Below are positions 22,851-31,691 of a DNA stretch of 37,948 nucleotides, one piece after another. The DNA comes from MAG-120802 sp049430265. GTDB taxonomy: Bacteria > Actinomycetota > Actinomycetes > Nanopelagicales > Nanopelagicaceae. Positions within the stretch are counted from its first letter, which is position 1; the number at the start of each line of letters is the position of its first letter. The position numbers and the translations under genes were made by a program. Under the pieces are notes generated by a model. It was given only the letters and a program-made list of their open reading frames with translations, searched no databases and had not been told where the DNA came from. The DNA is taken from positions 1 to 37,948 of the forward strand of contig JBMTBW010000006.1 in the NCBI GenBank assembly GCA_049430265.1, written 5' to 3'.

Positions 22851-23236
22851 TCGTCAACGTACTTGCTGTTTTTTGCCTTCTTACTCTTCTTTCCTTTTTT
22901 CTTCTTACGAAGTTGAGCAGCCGTTAGCACAGCACCTGCTGCCTTCATCGCCATTTGATTCTTATCAAGAAAACCTGAAGCGCTCTCTGAGACTTTAGAG
23001 CTGAACTCCTCCATCGTCTTAGTCACTTTATTGATGCTCTGCAGCGGTCCATTAACAAGCTCTACAGTAGTTGTGACTTCATTGAGCAGGGGCGCTGTCT
23101 CCTTAGCAATATCTCGAACTGCTCCACCGACCTCATCGATAGCTCTTCCCAGTCGAATGACGGCGTAGGCGATAGCGATACCGATAATTAATAGAGCGCT
23201 AGCTGCGATTATTGCTGCAATTCCACCTGCGGACAT
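22838..23236 (-). CDS. DUF948-type membrane-anchored protein
   Basis: DUF948 proteins are small bacterial membrane proteins of unknown function. This 132-residue product has one N-terminal transmembrane helix (GIAAIIAASALLIIGIAIAY) followed by a long amphipathic, coiled-coil-prone stretch (about 30-95: AIDEVGGAVRDIAKETAPLL, NKVTKTMEEFSSKVSES) and a very basic Lys-rich tail (RKKKKGKKSKKAKNSK) that ends in acidic VDDEEF. The placement between aspS and alaS is found in other actinobacteria. Its last codons and stop form part of the hairpin in front of alaS, so it may also act as a translational leader for alaS. No function is assigned. Confidence 0.75.
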   Translation of the reverse strand: MSAGGIAAIIAASALLIIGIAIAYAVIRLGRAIDEVGGAVRDIAKETAPLLNEVTTTVELVNGPLQSINKVTKTMEEFSSKVSESASGFLDKNQMAMKAAGAVLTAAQLRKKKKGKKSKKAKNSKYVDDEEF

Positions 23237-23264
23237 AGCGTTAGCCTACTAAAGATTTCTCGCC

Positions 23265-24998
23265 TTATTCTGGCTTGAAATCCACTCCGCTCTCTCGTCT
23301 TTGTGCCGTAGTAATCGGAGTTGGAGCGCCAGTTAGTGGATCTGCCCCGCTTGCTGTCTTTGGAAAGGCAATAACTTCGCGAATTGACTCAGCACCAGCA
23401 AGTAGAGCACATAGTCGATCTAGGCCAAGGGCAATTCCGCCGTGTGGCGGAGGACCGTAGTTGAAGGCTTCAAGTAGGAAGCCAAATTTAGATTCAGCTT
23501 CTTGTTTAGTTAATCCAATAACATCAAATACAGCTTGTTGAATTTCGCGCTTATGGATACGGATGGAACCGCCGCCAATTTCATTTCCATTCAAAACGAT
23601 GTCATAGGCATAAGCAAGTGCTGATTTGGGGTCATCTTTAAAACTCTTCTCATATTCTGGCTTTGGCCCAGTAAACGGATGATGGACCGCTGTCCATCCC
23701 CCAGAATCAGTTGCTTCAAACATCGGTGCATCAACAACCCAGAGGAACTTCCATTGATCTTCTGCTATCAGATTACATCTCTGACCTATTTCTAAACGAA
23801 CTGCTCCAAGAAGTTGAAGCGATGAAGAGCGATCACCTGCAGCAAAGAAAATAGCATCGCCATTTTTCGCTCCGACAAAGGAGGCAATCTCCTTGCTCTC
23901 CTTCTCCGAAAGATTCTTAGCAACTGGGCCACCAAGGCTGCCATCTTCGCCAACAAGAATATATGCCAAACCTTTGGCGCCTCTAGCCTTAGCCCAATCT
24001 TGCCAAGCATCTAACTCACGCCTAGGTGATGTAGCTCCTTTGGGCATGACAACAGCGCCAACGAACTCTGCCTGGAATACTCTAAAGCTTGTCTCTTTAA
24101 AGAATTCAGTTACATCAACTAACTCATTTTCAAAACGTAAATCAGGTTTATCTGAGCCAAACCTTCTAAGCGCTTCGTGATAAGTCATATGAGCAATTGG
24201 TAGAGCAATATCGATATCTAAAGTTCTCTTAAATACTTCCTTCAATATCTTTTCCGCAATAGCAATAACATCGCTTTGATCAACAAAAGACATCTCAATA
24301 TCTAATTGCGTAAATTCTGGTTGTCTATCAGCTCTAAAGTCCTCATCTCTGAAGCAGCGCGCAATTTGGTAATAACGTTCCATCCCAGCAACCATAAGTA
24401 GTTGTTTAAATAACTGCGGTGATTGCGGAAGGGCATACCAAGACCCAGGCTGCAAGCGAACTGGAACCAAGAAATCTCTTGCACCCTCTGGCGTTGAGCG
24501 AGTTAGATTTGGAGTTTCAATATCTAAAAAGCCCTCACTATCCATTACAGATCTTATGATTGAGGTGACTTTTGAACGAAGGCGCAGCGCGCTACTTGGT
24601 CCCTCGCGCCTTAAATCCAAATAGCGGTATTTAAGCCTTACCTCTTCGCTGACGTTTACTACTTCGCCGCTATCGACAGGAAATGGCAGCGCAGCTGATT
24701 CGCTTAAAACCTCAAGGCGCTCGCAATTAACTTCAATCTCGCCCGTAGGAAGTGATAAATTTTCGTTTCCACTTGGACGCTTAGTAACGACTCCATCGAT
24801 TAAAACGCACCATTCAGCTCTAAGAGCAGCAGCCACCTTCTCATCAGAGATAACTACTTGCACACTTCCCGAGTAGTCGCGCAGGTCAATAAATGCCACG
24901 CCGCCATGATCGCGACGCCTTGCAACCCAACCAGCAAGTTTTACGCGGCTGCCGATATCACTTGATCGAAGGGTTCCAGCGCTATGGGAGCGAAGCAA
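23265..24998 (-). CDS. aspS: Aspartate-tRNA ligase, probably non-discriminating (Asp/Asn)
   Basis: AspRS charges tRNA-Asp, and in its non-discriminating form also tRNA-Asn for later amidation by GatCAB. The 577-residue bacterial-type enzyme has the anticodon OB-fold at the N-terminus (LAGWVARRRDHGGVAFIDLR), motif 2 in QLLMVAGMERYYQIARCFRD, an inserted GAD domain, and motif 3 in GGIALGLDRL. H31 (in RRRDHG, where discriminating enzymes such as E. coli have Leu) and the Gly in KRPSG are the residue types reported for non-discriminating AspRS. The start is TTG (24996-24998), fixed by homology to the MxRSH start. hisS lies 25 bases upstream. Confidence 0.96.
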   Translation of the reverse strand: MLRSHSAGTLRSSDIGSRVKLAGWVARRRDHGGVAFIDLRDYSGSVQVVISDEKVAAALRAEWCVLIDGVVTKRPSGNENLSLPTGEIEVNCERLEVLSESAALPFPVDSGEVVNVSEEVRLKYRYLDLRREGPSSALRLRSKVTSIIRSVMDSEGFLDIETPNLTRSTPEGARDFLVPVRLQPGSWYALPQSPQLFKQLLMVAGMERYYQIARCFRDEDFRADRQPEFTQLDIEMSFVDQSDVIAIAEKILKEVFKRTLDIDIALPIAHMTYHEALRRFGSDKPDLRFENELVDVTEFFKETSFRVFQAEFVGAVVMPKGATSPRRELDAWQDWAKARGAKGLAYILVGEDGSLGGPVAKNLSEKESKEIASFVGAKNGDAIFFAAGDRSSSLQLLGAVRLEIGQRCNLIAEDQWKFLWVVDAPMFEATDSGGWTAVHHPFTGPKPEYEKSFKDDPKSALAYAYDIVLNGNEIGGGSIRIHKREIQQAVFDVIGLTKQEAESKFGFLLEAFNYGPPPHGGIALGLDRLCALLAGAESIREVIAFPKTASGADPLTGAPTPITTAQRRESGVDFKPE

Positions 24999-25023
24999 TT
25001 AAAAAACCTACTCTCTATTCCTG

Positions 25024-26304
25024 TTAAAGCCCAGATGACTTCTCGGCCAATGTCTTAGCAAGAGAGGTAAGCCTAACCGAAGTCTGCTCTCCATTGCTCA
25101 TCTGTTTTAGCTCAACTGACCCTGATTGCAATTCGCTATCGCCAAGAACTATTGCAAAGCGCGCTCCAGATTTATCAGCTGCTTTCATCGCACCCTTTAG
25201 AGAGCGATCTCCAAAGTTCTGCTCTACAACAAAGCCCTCTTTTCTAAGTGAATCAACGAGAGTAAAGCACTTTGAGCGAGCCTCATCACCTAGAGCAATC
25301 ACATAGAGGTCGATATATTTCAATTCTCCAGGCAGCAGTTGTCCACTCTTTGCCTCTGCTTCAAGGGCTAGAAGGATTCGATCAATTCCTAATCCAAAAC
25401 CAATTCCTGAAAGCTTAGATCCCCCAAGAAGCTCCATAAGACCGTCATAGCGCCCGCCGCCGCCAATACCAGATTGCGCGCCTAGTCCATTGTGAACAAA
25501 CTCGAAGGTTGTGCCGGTGTAGTAATCAAGACCCCTAACCATTCTTGGATTTACTACATAACTAATTTCCAAAGAATCAAGAGCCGCTTTCACTTCTTCG
25601 AAGTTCTCTCTACTTTCGCTATTTAAATAATCTAGAAGCAGAGGAGCTTTACTCATGGATGCTCTAATTTCTTCACGCTTATCATCAAAGAGGCGCAGCG
25701 GATTCTTAAGAGCTCTTGTGCGCGTTTCTTCATCAAGATTTAGCCCAGCAATAAATGTATCTAGATCCTTTCGATGAGCCGCCCTACTCTCACTATCGCC
25801 AAGTGAAGTTATCTGCAGTTCAAAATCTCTAAGTCCTAGTTTTCTGTAACCTTGATAAGCAATCGAGATTACCTCTGCATCGAGATATGGATCATTGCTA
25901 CCAATAGCCTCAATTCCAAATTGATAAAACTGGCGATAGCGACCAGCTTGAGGCCTCTCAGCTCTAAAAAAGGGCCCTTGATAAAAGAGTTTCACTGGCA
26001 GGCTGCCACGATCTAATCCATGTTCAATCACAGCTCTTATTACTCCAGCTGTTCCCTCAGGGCGAAGAGTTAGTGAGCGACCGCCACGATCTTCAAAGGT
26101 ATACATCTCTTTTGTAACTACATCTGTTGAAGCGCCAACTCCTCGAGTAAATAACTCGGTATCTTCAAATATTGGTAGCTCAATTAACTCATATCCGGCA
26201 GCAAGTGCTGGAACTTTTAGCGTTTGAATAATCCGATCAAAAACATTTGATTTTGGCGGCAGATACTCAGAGACGCCCTTAGGGGCTGCAAACTTTTGAC
26301 TCAT
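25024..26304 (-). CDS. hisS: Histidine-tRNA ligase
   Basis: HisRS charges tRNA-His. The 426-residue class II synthetase starts FAAPKGVSEYLPP and shows motif 2 in LTLRPEGTAGVIRAVIEHGL and FYQGPFFRAERPQAGRYRQF, the histidine-specific GLDYYTGTTFEF and GGGGRYDGLMELLGG, and motif 3 in GIGFGLGIDRILLALE, followed by a C-terminal anticodon-binding domain (VIALGDEARSKCF). The ATG overlaps the upstream MBL hydrolase stop by 4 bases, so the two are coupled. aspS follows after 25 bases. Nothing unusual is seen. Confidence 0.97.
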   Translation of the reverse strand: MSQKFAAPKGVSEYLPPKSNVFDRIIQTLKVPALAAGYELIELPIFEDTELFTRGVGASTDVVTKEMYTFEDRGGRSLTLRPEGTAGVIRAVIEHGLDRGSLPVKLFYQGPFFRAERPQAGRYRQFYQFGIEAIGSNDPYLDAEVISIAYQGYRKLGLRDFELQITSLGDSESRAAHRKDLDTFIAGLNLDEETRTRALKNPLRLFDDKREEIRASMSKAPLLLDYLNSESRENFEEVKAALDSLEISYVVNPRMVRGLDYYTGTTFEFVHNGLGAQSGIGGGGRYDGLMELLGGSKLSGIGFGLGIDRILLALEAEAKSGQLLPGELKYIDLYVIALGDEARSKCFTLVDSLRKEGFVVEQNFGDRSLKGAMKAADKSGARFAIVLGDSELQSGSVELKQMSNGEQTSVRLTSLAKTLAEKSSGL

Positions 26305-27008
26305 GCCAATCTCCCTTGAGTTGCCGCTATTAGGTATTGATTGCTCTTCAATTCCTCTTCCATCCTGCTCTCATCTCCATGTCCGGTAAGAACTCGAAGA
26401 TGAGGTGGCAAGGTCGCTATTTTCTCACGAAGAGTTATCTCCATGTCGCTCATTGAGCCACGTGGCAGATCAGTTCTGCCAATTCCACCTTTAAAGAGCA
26501 CATCTCCACTGATTAATAGCTCATCATCGACTATGGCCAAAGTAGAACCTGGGGTATGTCCTGGCGCATGCCTAAAGGAGAAATTCATTCCCCCAAGTTT
26601 TGACTCACTATCAGAATCTATTGACCAGGTTCGCTCTGGTTCTTGAAAATTAATTTCCTCTCCCGCAAGCTTTCCAAGTTCGCTTAAGAGAGCTTGGGAT
26701 TGCGGTCCCATTGCGCGCTCTGGATTACTCAATAGGTCCCTATCAGCTTTGTGAATATAGGTATCACTTTCAATAAAGTCTTTGGCAAGAGAGTAGAGAG
26801 AAAATGTGTGATCAAGATGGCCATGGGTAATAAATATTGCTCCCACAACTAGATTATGTTCTACCAGCTTTGCTTTAATTTCTTTCATAAGATTCGGAAT
26901 GGCAATTCCGGGATCGATAACGACGCAGTGTGAATTTCTTGCTGGAGCTATGATCCAACAATTTGTAGCGTAGTAAGGCGCAACTACTCGATCCACTAAG
27001 AGGCTCAC
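26301..27008 (-). CDS. Metallo-beta-lactamase-fold hydrolase (glyoxalase II-like)
   Basis: The protein has the binuclear metal site of the MBL fold: THGHLDH, then HAPGHTPGSTLAIVDDELLI with SGDVLF, then LTGHGDES. Such proteins near hisS are usually annotated hydroxyacylglutathione hydrolase-like, but the true substrate is not known. I prefer the GTG at 27006-27008 (235 residues, starting SLLVDRVVAPYYATNCW), with GGAAG 9 bases upstream; a TTG at 27047 would add 13 poorly conserved, Gly/Arg-rich residues. It is the first gene of the hisS-aspS run and divergent from the DUF349 gene. Overlap with hisS suggests a role tied to expression level and says little about function. Confidence 0.85.
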   Translation of the reverse strand: MSLLVDRVVAPYYATNCWIIAPARNSHCVVIDPGIAIPNLMKEIKAKLVEHNLVVGAIFITHGHLDHTFSLYSLAKDFIESDTYIHKADRDLLSNPERAMGPQSQALLSELGKLAGEEINFQEPERTWSIDSDSESKLGGMNFSFRHAPGHTPGSTLAIVDDELLISGDVLFKGGIGRTDLPRGSMSDMEITLREKIATLPPHLRVLTGHGDESRMEEELKSNQYLIAATQGRLA

Positions 27009-27047
27009 CTGGGCATTCTTCCAACCCCGGCGCCCACTTCCGCTCAA

Positions 27048-27178
27048 AAGAGCCCTACGTGAGCGACTTTTTTACAGATTCGCCCTATGGCGGTAGCGTT
27101 TGGCCCTTACCAACCGCTGAACCCATAACGCCAGAGTGAAAAACTCCAGGCGCGCAACGTTCGAGAAAGTAGGACCTA
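27048..27178. promoter_or_regulatory. Divergent promoter region with an inverted repeat
   Basis: This 131-base gap separates the MBL gene (leftward) from the DUF349 gene (rightward) and is the largest non-coding stretch in the window. It holds an imperfect inverted repeat: AGCGTTTGG at 27095-27103 against CCAACCGCT at 27110-27118 (8 of 9 match, 6-base centre), and next to it a short CGCC-CTAT-GGCG palindrome at 27081-27092. An AGGA ribosome site for the DUF349 gene lies at 27171-27174. I cannot place a confident -10 or -35 for either gene. Confidence 0.4.
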
Positions 27179-28483
27179 ATGGATGCTCTAGATAATCAAG
27201 TTCTACCTAACTCAGCTGCTGCAGCGCTAATCGGTGATCCTTCAAAATTTGGTCGCGTTGATGAAAATGGAATGGTTTATGTTCGAACCAATGATGGCGA
27301 AAAAGTAGTTGGTTCATATCCTGGAAAATCTGCTGAAGAGGCACTTGCCTACTTCGTCCGTAAATTTGAACTTGTCGCATCAGAAGTTGCTCTACTTGCC
27401 GCAAGAATCATCAGCGGCGCTATGGTTCCTCAAGATGCAAATGAGGCGGTTAAGAAGTTAAGAAATCAAATTGAACATCTAAATGGCGTTGGAAACCTTG
27501 AAGCGCTAAAAAGCTCACTCGAGCAGATTCCACCGCTAATTGATGAACACCGTCCAGCTTACGAGGCCAAAAAAGCAGCAGAGGCAGAGGCAAAAGCTGA
27601 AAAGCGCGCAGCAACCATCGCCGCAAAAGAAGCTTTAGTTCTCGAAGCCGAAGGTCTAATCGATTCAACTAGTTGGAAAGTTACTGGTGAGCGCCTTAAA
27701 GTCCTACTAGATGAGTGGAAGAAAGCTCCTCGCCTTGATAAAAAGACAGATTCAGAGTTATGGAAGCGCTTCTCATCTGCGCGAAATAAGTTTGATAAGC
27801 GTCGCAGAGTTCATTTTGCAGGCCTTAGCGCTCAGCAGAGCCAGGTTAAGGATGCTAAGGAAAAGATTGTTGTAGAGGCCGAGTCTCTTGCAACATCTAC
27901 TGATTGGGTAGCAACTGCTCGACGCTATAAAACTCTGATGGATCAATGGAAGGCAAGCGGTCGAGGAAAAAAGAGCGATGATGACAAGCTCTGGACCAGA
28001 TTTAAATCTGCCCAAGATACTTTCTTCACGGCAAAGAACGCTGATCTGGAAAAGCGCGGAGAATCAATGGCTGCAAACCTTGAGAAGCGCGAGGCAATTG
28101 TTGCTGAAATGGAAGCACTTCTGCCGATTACAAATCTTGATGATGTAAGACGAAAATTCCGCGATCTTCGCCAGAAGCTTTCAAAAATTGGCATGATCGA
28201 TCGCAAGAAACGATCCGTTTTGGATAAACGCGTTGATAGCGTAGAGATGACTATTAAAGAGGCTGAACAAGAGCAGTGGCGTCGTAGCGATCCAACTGCA
28301 ATTGCAAGAGCTAACGATGTCGTTACTCAGTTAACAAATGCCGTTGCCGAATATGAAGCCAAAGCTGCTAAAGCCCAAGCTAATGGAGATTCTAAGAAGG
28401 CTGCAGATCTACTTGAGGCAGCTGCTGCCAGACGTATGTGGCTTAGCGAAGCCCAAAAAGGTCTGGCTGACTTTCAATCTTAA
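27179..28483 (+). CDS. DUF349-repeat protein
   Basis: DUF349 proteins are charged helical-repeat proteins of unknown function. This 434-residue protein shows two clear repeats, about 160-215 (STSWKVTGERLKVLLDEWKK, then ELWKRFSSARNKFDKRRR) and about 238-292 (STDWVATARRYKTLMDQWKA, then KLWTRFKSAQDTFFTAKN), spaced by about 77 residues. A third, degenerate unit around 317-370 lacks the tryptophans. The N-terminal 60 residues form a small separate segment (KFGRVDENGMVYVRTNDGEK). A lysine/alanine-rich coiled coil (128-155) precedes the repeats. There is no signal peptide, so it should be cytoplasmic. One of only two plus-strand genes; its end overlaps rel by 4 bases. Conserved next to rel in actinobacteria, which suggests but does not prove a stress or ribosome link. 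Confidence 0.88.
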   Translation: MDALDNQVLPNSAAAALIGDPSKFGRVDENGMVYVRTNDGEKVVGSYPGKSAEEALAYFVRKFELVASEVALLAARIISGAMVPQDANEAVKKLRNQIEHLNGVGNLEALKSSLEQIPPLIDEHRPAYEAKKAAEAEAKAEKRAATIAAKEALVLEAEGLIDSTSWKVTGERLKVLLDEWKKAPRLDKKTDSELWKRFSSARNKFDKRRRVHFAGLSAQQSQVKDAKEKIVVEAESLATSTDWVATARRYKTLMDQWKASGRGKKSDDDKLWTRFKSAQDTFFTAKNADLEKRGESMAANLEKREAIVAEMEALLPITNLDDVRRKFRDLRQKLSKIGMIDRKKRSVLDKRVDSVEMTIKEAEQEQWRRSDPTAIARANDVVTQLTNAVAEYEAKAAKAQANGDSKKAADLLEAAAARRMWLSEAQKGLADFQS

Positions 28484-30651
28484 TTGTTGGTAATTCGATA
28501 AACATCGTAGACGCCTTCAATTTTCTTTACTGAAGCCAGCACCGCCTCAAGGTGTGAGGCATCTGCCATCTCAAAGGTGAAGCGTGAGAAAGCTACTTGA
28601 TCTTTAGTGGTATTCACGGCCGCATGAACGATATTTATCTCCTGATCAGATAGAGCGCGGGTAATGTCAGAGAGCAACCTTGCGCGATCTAGGGCTTCAA
28701 TCTGAATATTAACTAAGAAGACAGATTTGGCTCCCTCGTCCCATTTAACTGCAGTAATGCGATCGCCTTGATGAAATTTCAAATCCGCTACATTTACGCA
28801 ATCGCTTCTATGAACCGATACACCATTGCCGCGAGTAATGAATCCAGTTATGGAATCACCTGGCACTGGGGTGCAGCATCTTGCAAGTTTCACCAATACA
28901 TCATCAACGCCTTCAACGATAATGCCAGAAGCGCTTCTTCTATTAATGCGACTTGGTGATGCAGTAGTTATATTTTCATCAATTGGGCTGTCATATGTTT
29001 CAGCTAAACCAAGTGATGATTCGAGCCTTTCGATCACATGATTTGCTGAGATATGGCCATCGCCAACCGCGGCATATAGCGCCTCTATATCTGGGTAATT
29101 AAGATCGTGAGCTAATTGAAGCAAACTATGTCCGCCAAGAATCTTTTGTAGCGGTAGCCCTGCTTTTCGCATCTGCCTTGCAATTGATTCTCTTCCTGCA
29201 TCAATTGCCTCTTCACGTCGCTCCTTAGAAAACCAGGCCTTAATCTTGGAGCGAGCTCTAGATGACTTAACAAAATTTAGCCAATCTCTACTAGGCGAGG
29301 CAGTTTCGGCTTTATTTGTTAAAACTTCAACGACATCTCCATTTACTAGAGGCATCTCCAGGGATACCAACTTGCCATTAACTTTTGCTCCTATGCATCG
29401 ATTTCCAACATCGGTATGAACTGCGTAGGCAAAGTCCACCGCTGTTGCACCAAGTGGAAGCGCGATAACGCTTCCTTTTGGCGTAAAGACAAACGTCTCA
29501 GGAGTTCTAAGATCAAATCGGAGAGCATCTAGAAACTCGGTGACATCCGAGGTTTCCTGCTGCCATTCATGAAGCTGCTTCAACCAGAGCATATCTGGCG
29601 AATCTGATGATCTTGAGGAGCCAGATAATTTGTATTTCCAGTGGGCCGCAATTCCATACTCTGCCCTTGAGTGCATATCGTGAGTTCTGATCTGAATTTC
29701 AACGGCTTTTCCATTAGGCCCAATTACTGTGGTGTGAAGTGATTGATAGAGATTGAACTTAGGCATTGCAATGTAATCTTTAAATCTTCCAGGAACCGGG
29801 CTCCATCTTGCATGAATCGCTCCAAGAACGGCGTAGCAATCTCGCACATCATCAACTAACACTCTTATTCCGACTAAATCATAAATATCATTAAATTCTC
29901 GTCCTCTGATAACCATCTTTTGATAGACGCTATAAAGATGTTTATGTCGCCCGGTTACCTTTGCAGCAATGGATTCCGATGCTAAATCTTGCTCCACTAA
30001 AGCAATAACTTCATTAGTTAGCTTTGCCCGAGAGGGGTTTCGCTCTTGGACTAAGCGTTCAATCTCTTCAAATTTCTTAGGCTCAATATATTTAAAAGAG
30101 AGATCCTCTAACTCCCATTTAACTGCGTTCATTCCCAGGCGATGGGCTAGCGGAGCATAGATATCAAGAGTCTCCTTTGCCTTTCGCTCTGCTGATTCTG
30201 GCTCCACATATTGCCAAGTTCTAGCATTATGTAGGCGGTCAGCCAATTTAATAACTAGAACGCGAATATCCTTAGCCATTGCTACAACCATCTTGCGAAC
30301 TGTCTCTGCCTCTGCAGTTGGGCCATAGGTCAGGCGATCTAACTTTGTTACACCATCAACAAGTGAGGCAACCTCAGGACCAAAATCTTTGCGAAGTGAT
30401 TCTTGAGAATAACTCGTATCTTCCACCGTGTCATGAAGTAGAGCTGCTGCAATGCTATTTGCATCAAGACCAAAATCAAGAAGGATCTCAGCAACTGCAA
30501 CCGGATGAGTTATATATGGATCACCGCTTTTTCTTAACTGACCTTTATGCGCCCGCTCTGCAACTTCAAAGGCGCGCTCAACAACTGAAGTGTCGCTACC
30601 TTCTTGGCTTTCCCTGAGGCGATTAACCACCGGGGTAATTAGGGCGTTCAT
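28480..30651 (-). CDS. rel: Bifunctional (p)ppGpp synthetase/hydrolase Rel
   Basis: Rel makes and degrades (p)ppGpp in the stringent response. The 723-residue protein has the HD hydrolase domain (H49, then LLHDTVEDT at 71-79 and KLADRLHN), the synthetase domain with VTGRHKHLYSVYQKM, DLVGIRVLVDDVRDCY and GRFKDYIAMPKFNLYQSLHT, a TGS domain (FTPKGSVIALPLGATAVDFA), a Cys/His conserved region (LARCCTPVPGDSITGF) and a C-terminal ACT domain (EALDRARLLSDITRALSD). The RxKD motif (RFKD) and intact HD mark it as bifunctional. No apt gene lies between it and secF. The ATG has a distant GGGGAG (15 bases) and a small dyad just upstream. Confidence 0.96.
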   Translation of the reverse strand: MNALITPVVNRLRESQEGSDTSVVERAFEVAERAHKGQLRKSGDPYITHPVAVAEILLDFGLDANSIAAALLHDTVEDTSYSQESLRKDFGPEVASLVDGVTKLDRLTYGPTAEAETVRKMVVAMAKDIRVLVIKLADRLHNARTWQYVEPESAERKAKETLDIYAPLAHRLGMNAVKWELEDLSFKYIEPKKFEEIERLVQERNPSRAKLTNEVIALVEQDLASESIAAKVTGRHKHLYSVYQKMVIRGREFNDIYDLVGIRVLVDDVRDCYAVLGAIHARWSPVPGRFKDYIAMPKFNLYQSLHTTVIGPNGKAVEIQIRTHDMHSRAEYGIAAHWKYKLSGSSRSSDSPDMLWLKQLHEWQQETSDVTEFLDALRFDLRTPETFVFTPKGSVIALPLGATAVDFAYAVHTDVGNRCIGAKVNGKLVSLEMPLVNGDVVEVLTNKAETASPSRDWLNFVKSSRARSKIKAWFSKERREEAIDAGRESIARQMRKAGLPLQKILGGHSLLQLAHDLNYPDIEALYAAVGDGHISANHVIERLESSLGLAETYDSPIDENITTASPSRINRRSASGIIVEGVDDVLVKLARCCTPVPGDSITGFITRGNGVSVHRSDCVNVADLKFHQGDRITAVKWDEGAKSVFLVNIQIEALDRARLLSDITRALSDQEINIVHAAVNTTKDQVAFSRFTFEMADASHLEAVLASVKKIEGVYDVYRITNN

Positions 30652-30655
30652 GGGG

Positions 30656-30675
30656 ATAGGTTACTTCTCCCCTAT
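30656..30675 (-). promoter_or_regulatory. Small dyad between the secF stop and the rel start
   Basis: On the minus strand ATAGG (30671-30675), containing the secF stop codon, can pair with CCTAT (30656-30660). The Shine-Dalgarno-like GGAG is in the 10-base loop, and CCCC directly before the rel ATG could alternatively pair with GGGG of that site. Both foldings are short. They might adjust rel initiation or simply reflect chance. Confidence 0.25.
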
Positions 30676-31688
30676 TTGTTGCGCTTCTTCTTTCCTTTGC
30701 GATTGGAAAGTAGTGGGCTTGCAGTACTCCCGCCCCTTGCAGCAACACGAACACTTAGAGCCTTCATTGCTGGCTCACGCTCACGAAGAGAGGCCAACAC
30801 TGGAGGAGCAATGAAAATAGATGAATAAGTTCCAGCAATTAGACCAATAAAGAGAGCGAGCGCTAAATCCTTAAGAGTTCCAGCGCCTAGAAGCCCTGCT
30901 CCGACAAAGAGAATTGCTGCAACTGGAAGGAGAGCAATCAGTGAGGTGTTAAGGGAGCGAACAAATGTCTGATTAACGGCAAGATTTGTTGCATCAGAGT
31001 AGGTAGATTTTCCAGTGCTGGTAATTCCCTTTGTGTTCTCTCGAATTTTATCGAAGACCACAACGGTGTCATATAGGGAGTAACCAAGAATTGTTAAGAA
31101 TCCGATAACAGTGGCCGGAGTCACCTCAAAGCCAATAAATGCATAGAGGCCAACAGTGATAAATACATCGTGAATCAACGCCACAACAGCTGCCACTGCC
31201 ATCTTTGGCTCGAAGGTAAGAGCTAGATAAATCATGATACAAATTAAGAATGCGATAAGACCCTGTAGTGCTTTTTTAGAAATTTCCTCACCCCATGAAG
31301 GGCCAACATTTTGTGTATCGATTGACTCGACAGATACCCCAAACTCAGCTGCTAAAGCATCCTGAATTGCATTTGACTGAGCAGCATCTAATACACCGGT
31401 TTGGATACGAATTTTTTCCTCGCCTAGAGTTTGAACAATTGCATTATCGCTATAGCCAGCAGCAGATACTGCTTCTCTTGCTTGCTCAACGGTTCCAGTT
31501 GAGGTTGAAACAACAAAGGCTGATCCGCCCTCAAATTCAATTCCAAAACGCAAGCCTTGCGCCCCTAGTGCAAAAACTGAAAGCGCAATAAATACAGCGC
31601 TAACCGCATACCATTTCTTTCGTGCGCGGATAACATTCATTGATGTCTCTCCGCGATAGAGCCTTCCGCCAAGACCAGTTAATTTCAT
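30672..31688 (-). CDS. secF: Protein translocase subunit SecF
   Basis: SecF, with SecD, uses the proton gradient to pull exported proteins through SecYEG. The 338-residue protein opens with GLGGRLYRGETSMNVIRARK and then the first membrane helix (WYAVSAVFIALSVFALG), the periplasmic part with LRFGIEFEGGSAFVV, and five further helices including the conserved TILGYSLYDTVVVFDKIREN. A very basic tail (NRKGKKKRNK) ends it. It follows secD by 3 bases and precedes rel by 20. In many actinobacteria an apt gene separates secF and rel; it is missing here. Confidence 0.96.
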   Translation of the reverse strand: MKLTGLGGRLYRGETSMNVIRARKKWYAVSAVFIALSVFALGAQGLRFGIEFEGGSAFVVSTSTGTVEQAREAVSAAGYSDNAIVQTLGEEKIRIQTGVLDAAQSNAIQDALAAEFGVSVESIDTQNVGPSWGEEISKKALQGLIAFLICIMIYLALTFEPKMAVAAVVALIHDVFITVGLYAFIGFEVTPATVIGFLTILGYSLYDTVVVFDKIRENTKGITSTGKSTYSDATNLAVNQTFVRSLNTSLIALLPVAAILFVGAGLLGAGTLKDLALALFIGLIAGTYSSIFIAPPVLASLREREPAMKALSVRVAARGGSTASPLLSNRKGKKKRNK

Positions 31689-31691
31689 GGT

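Noticed and set aside
27009..27047. TTG start of the MBL hydrolase at 27047
   Set aside because: It adds a Gly/Arg-rich stretch unlike the family start; the GTG at 27008 has a GGAAG site and begins at the conserved strand.
27179..28207. Minus-strand open frames inside the DUF349 gene
   Set aside because: Low-complexity Leu/Arg-rich translations that mirror the Lys/Ala/Glu-rich sense strand; shadows.
28440..28510. Bidirectional terminator between the DUF349 gene and rel
   Set aside because: The genes overlap by 4 bases and I find no stable stem with a T-run on either strand.
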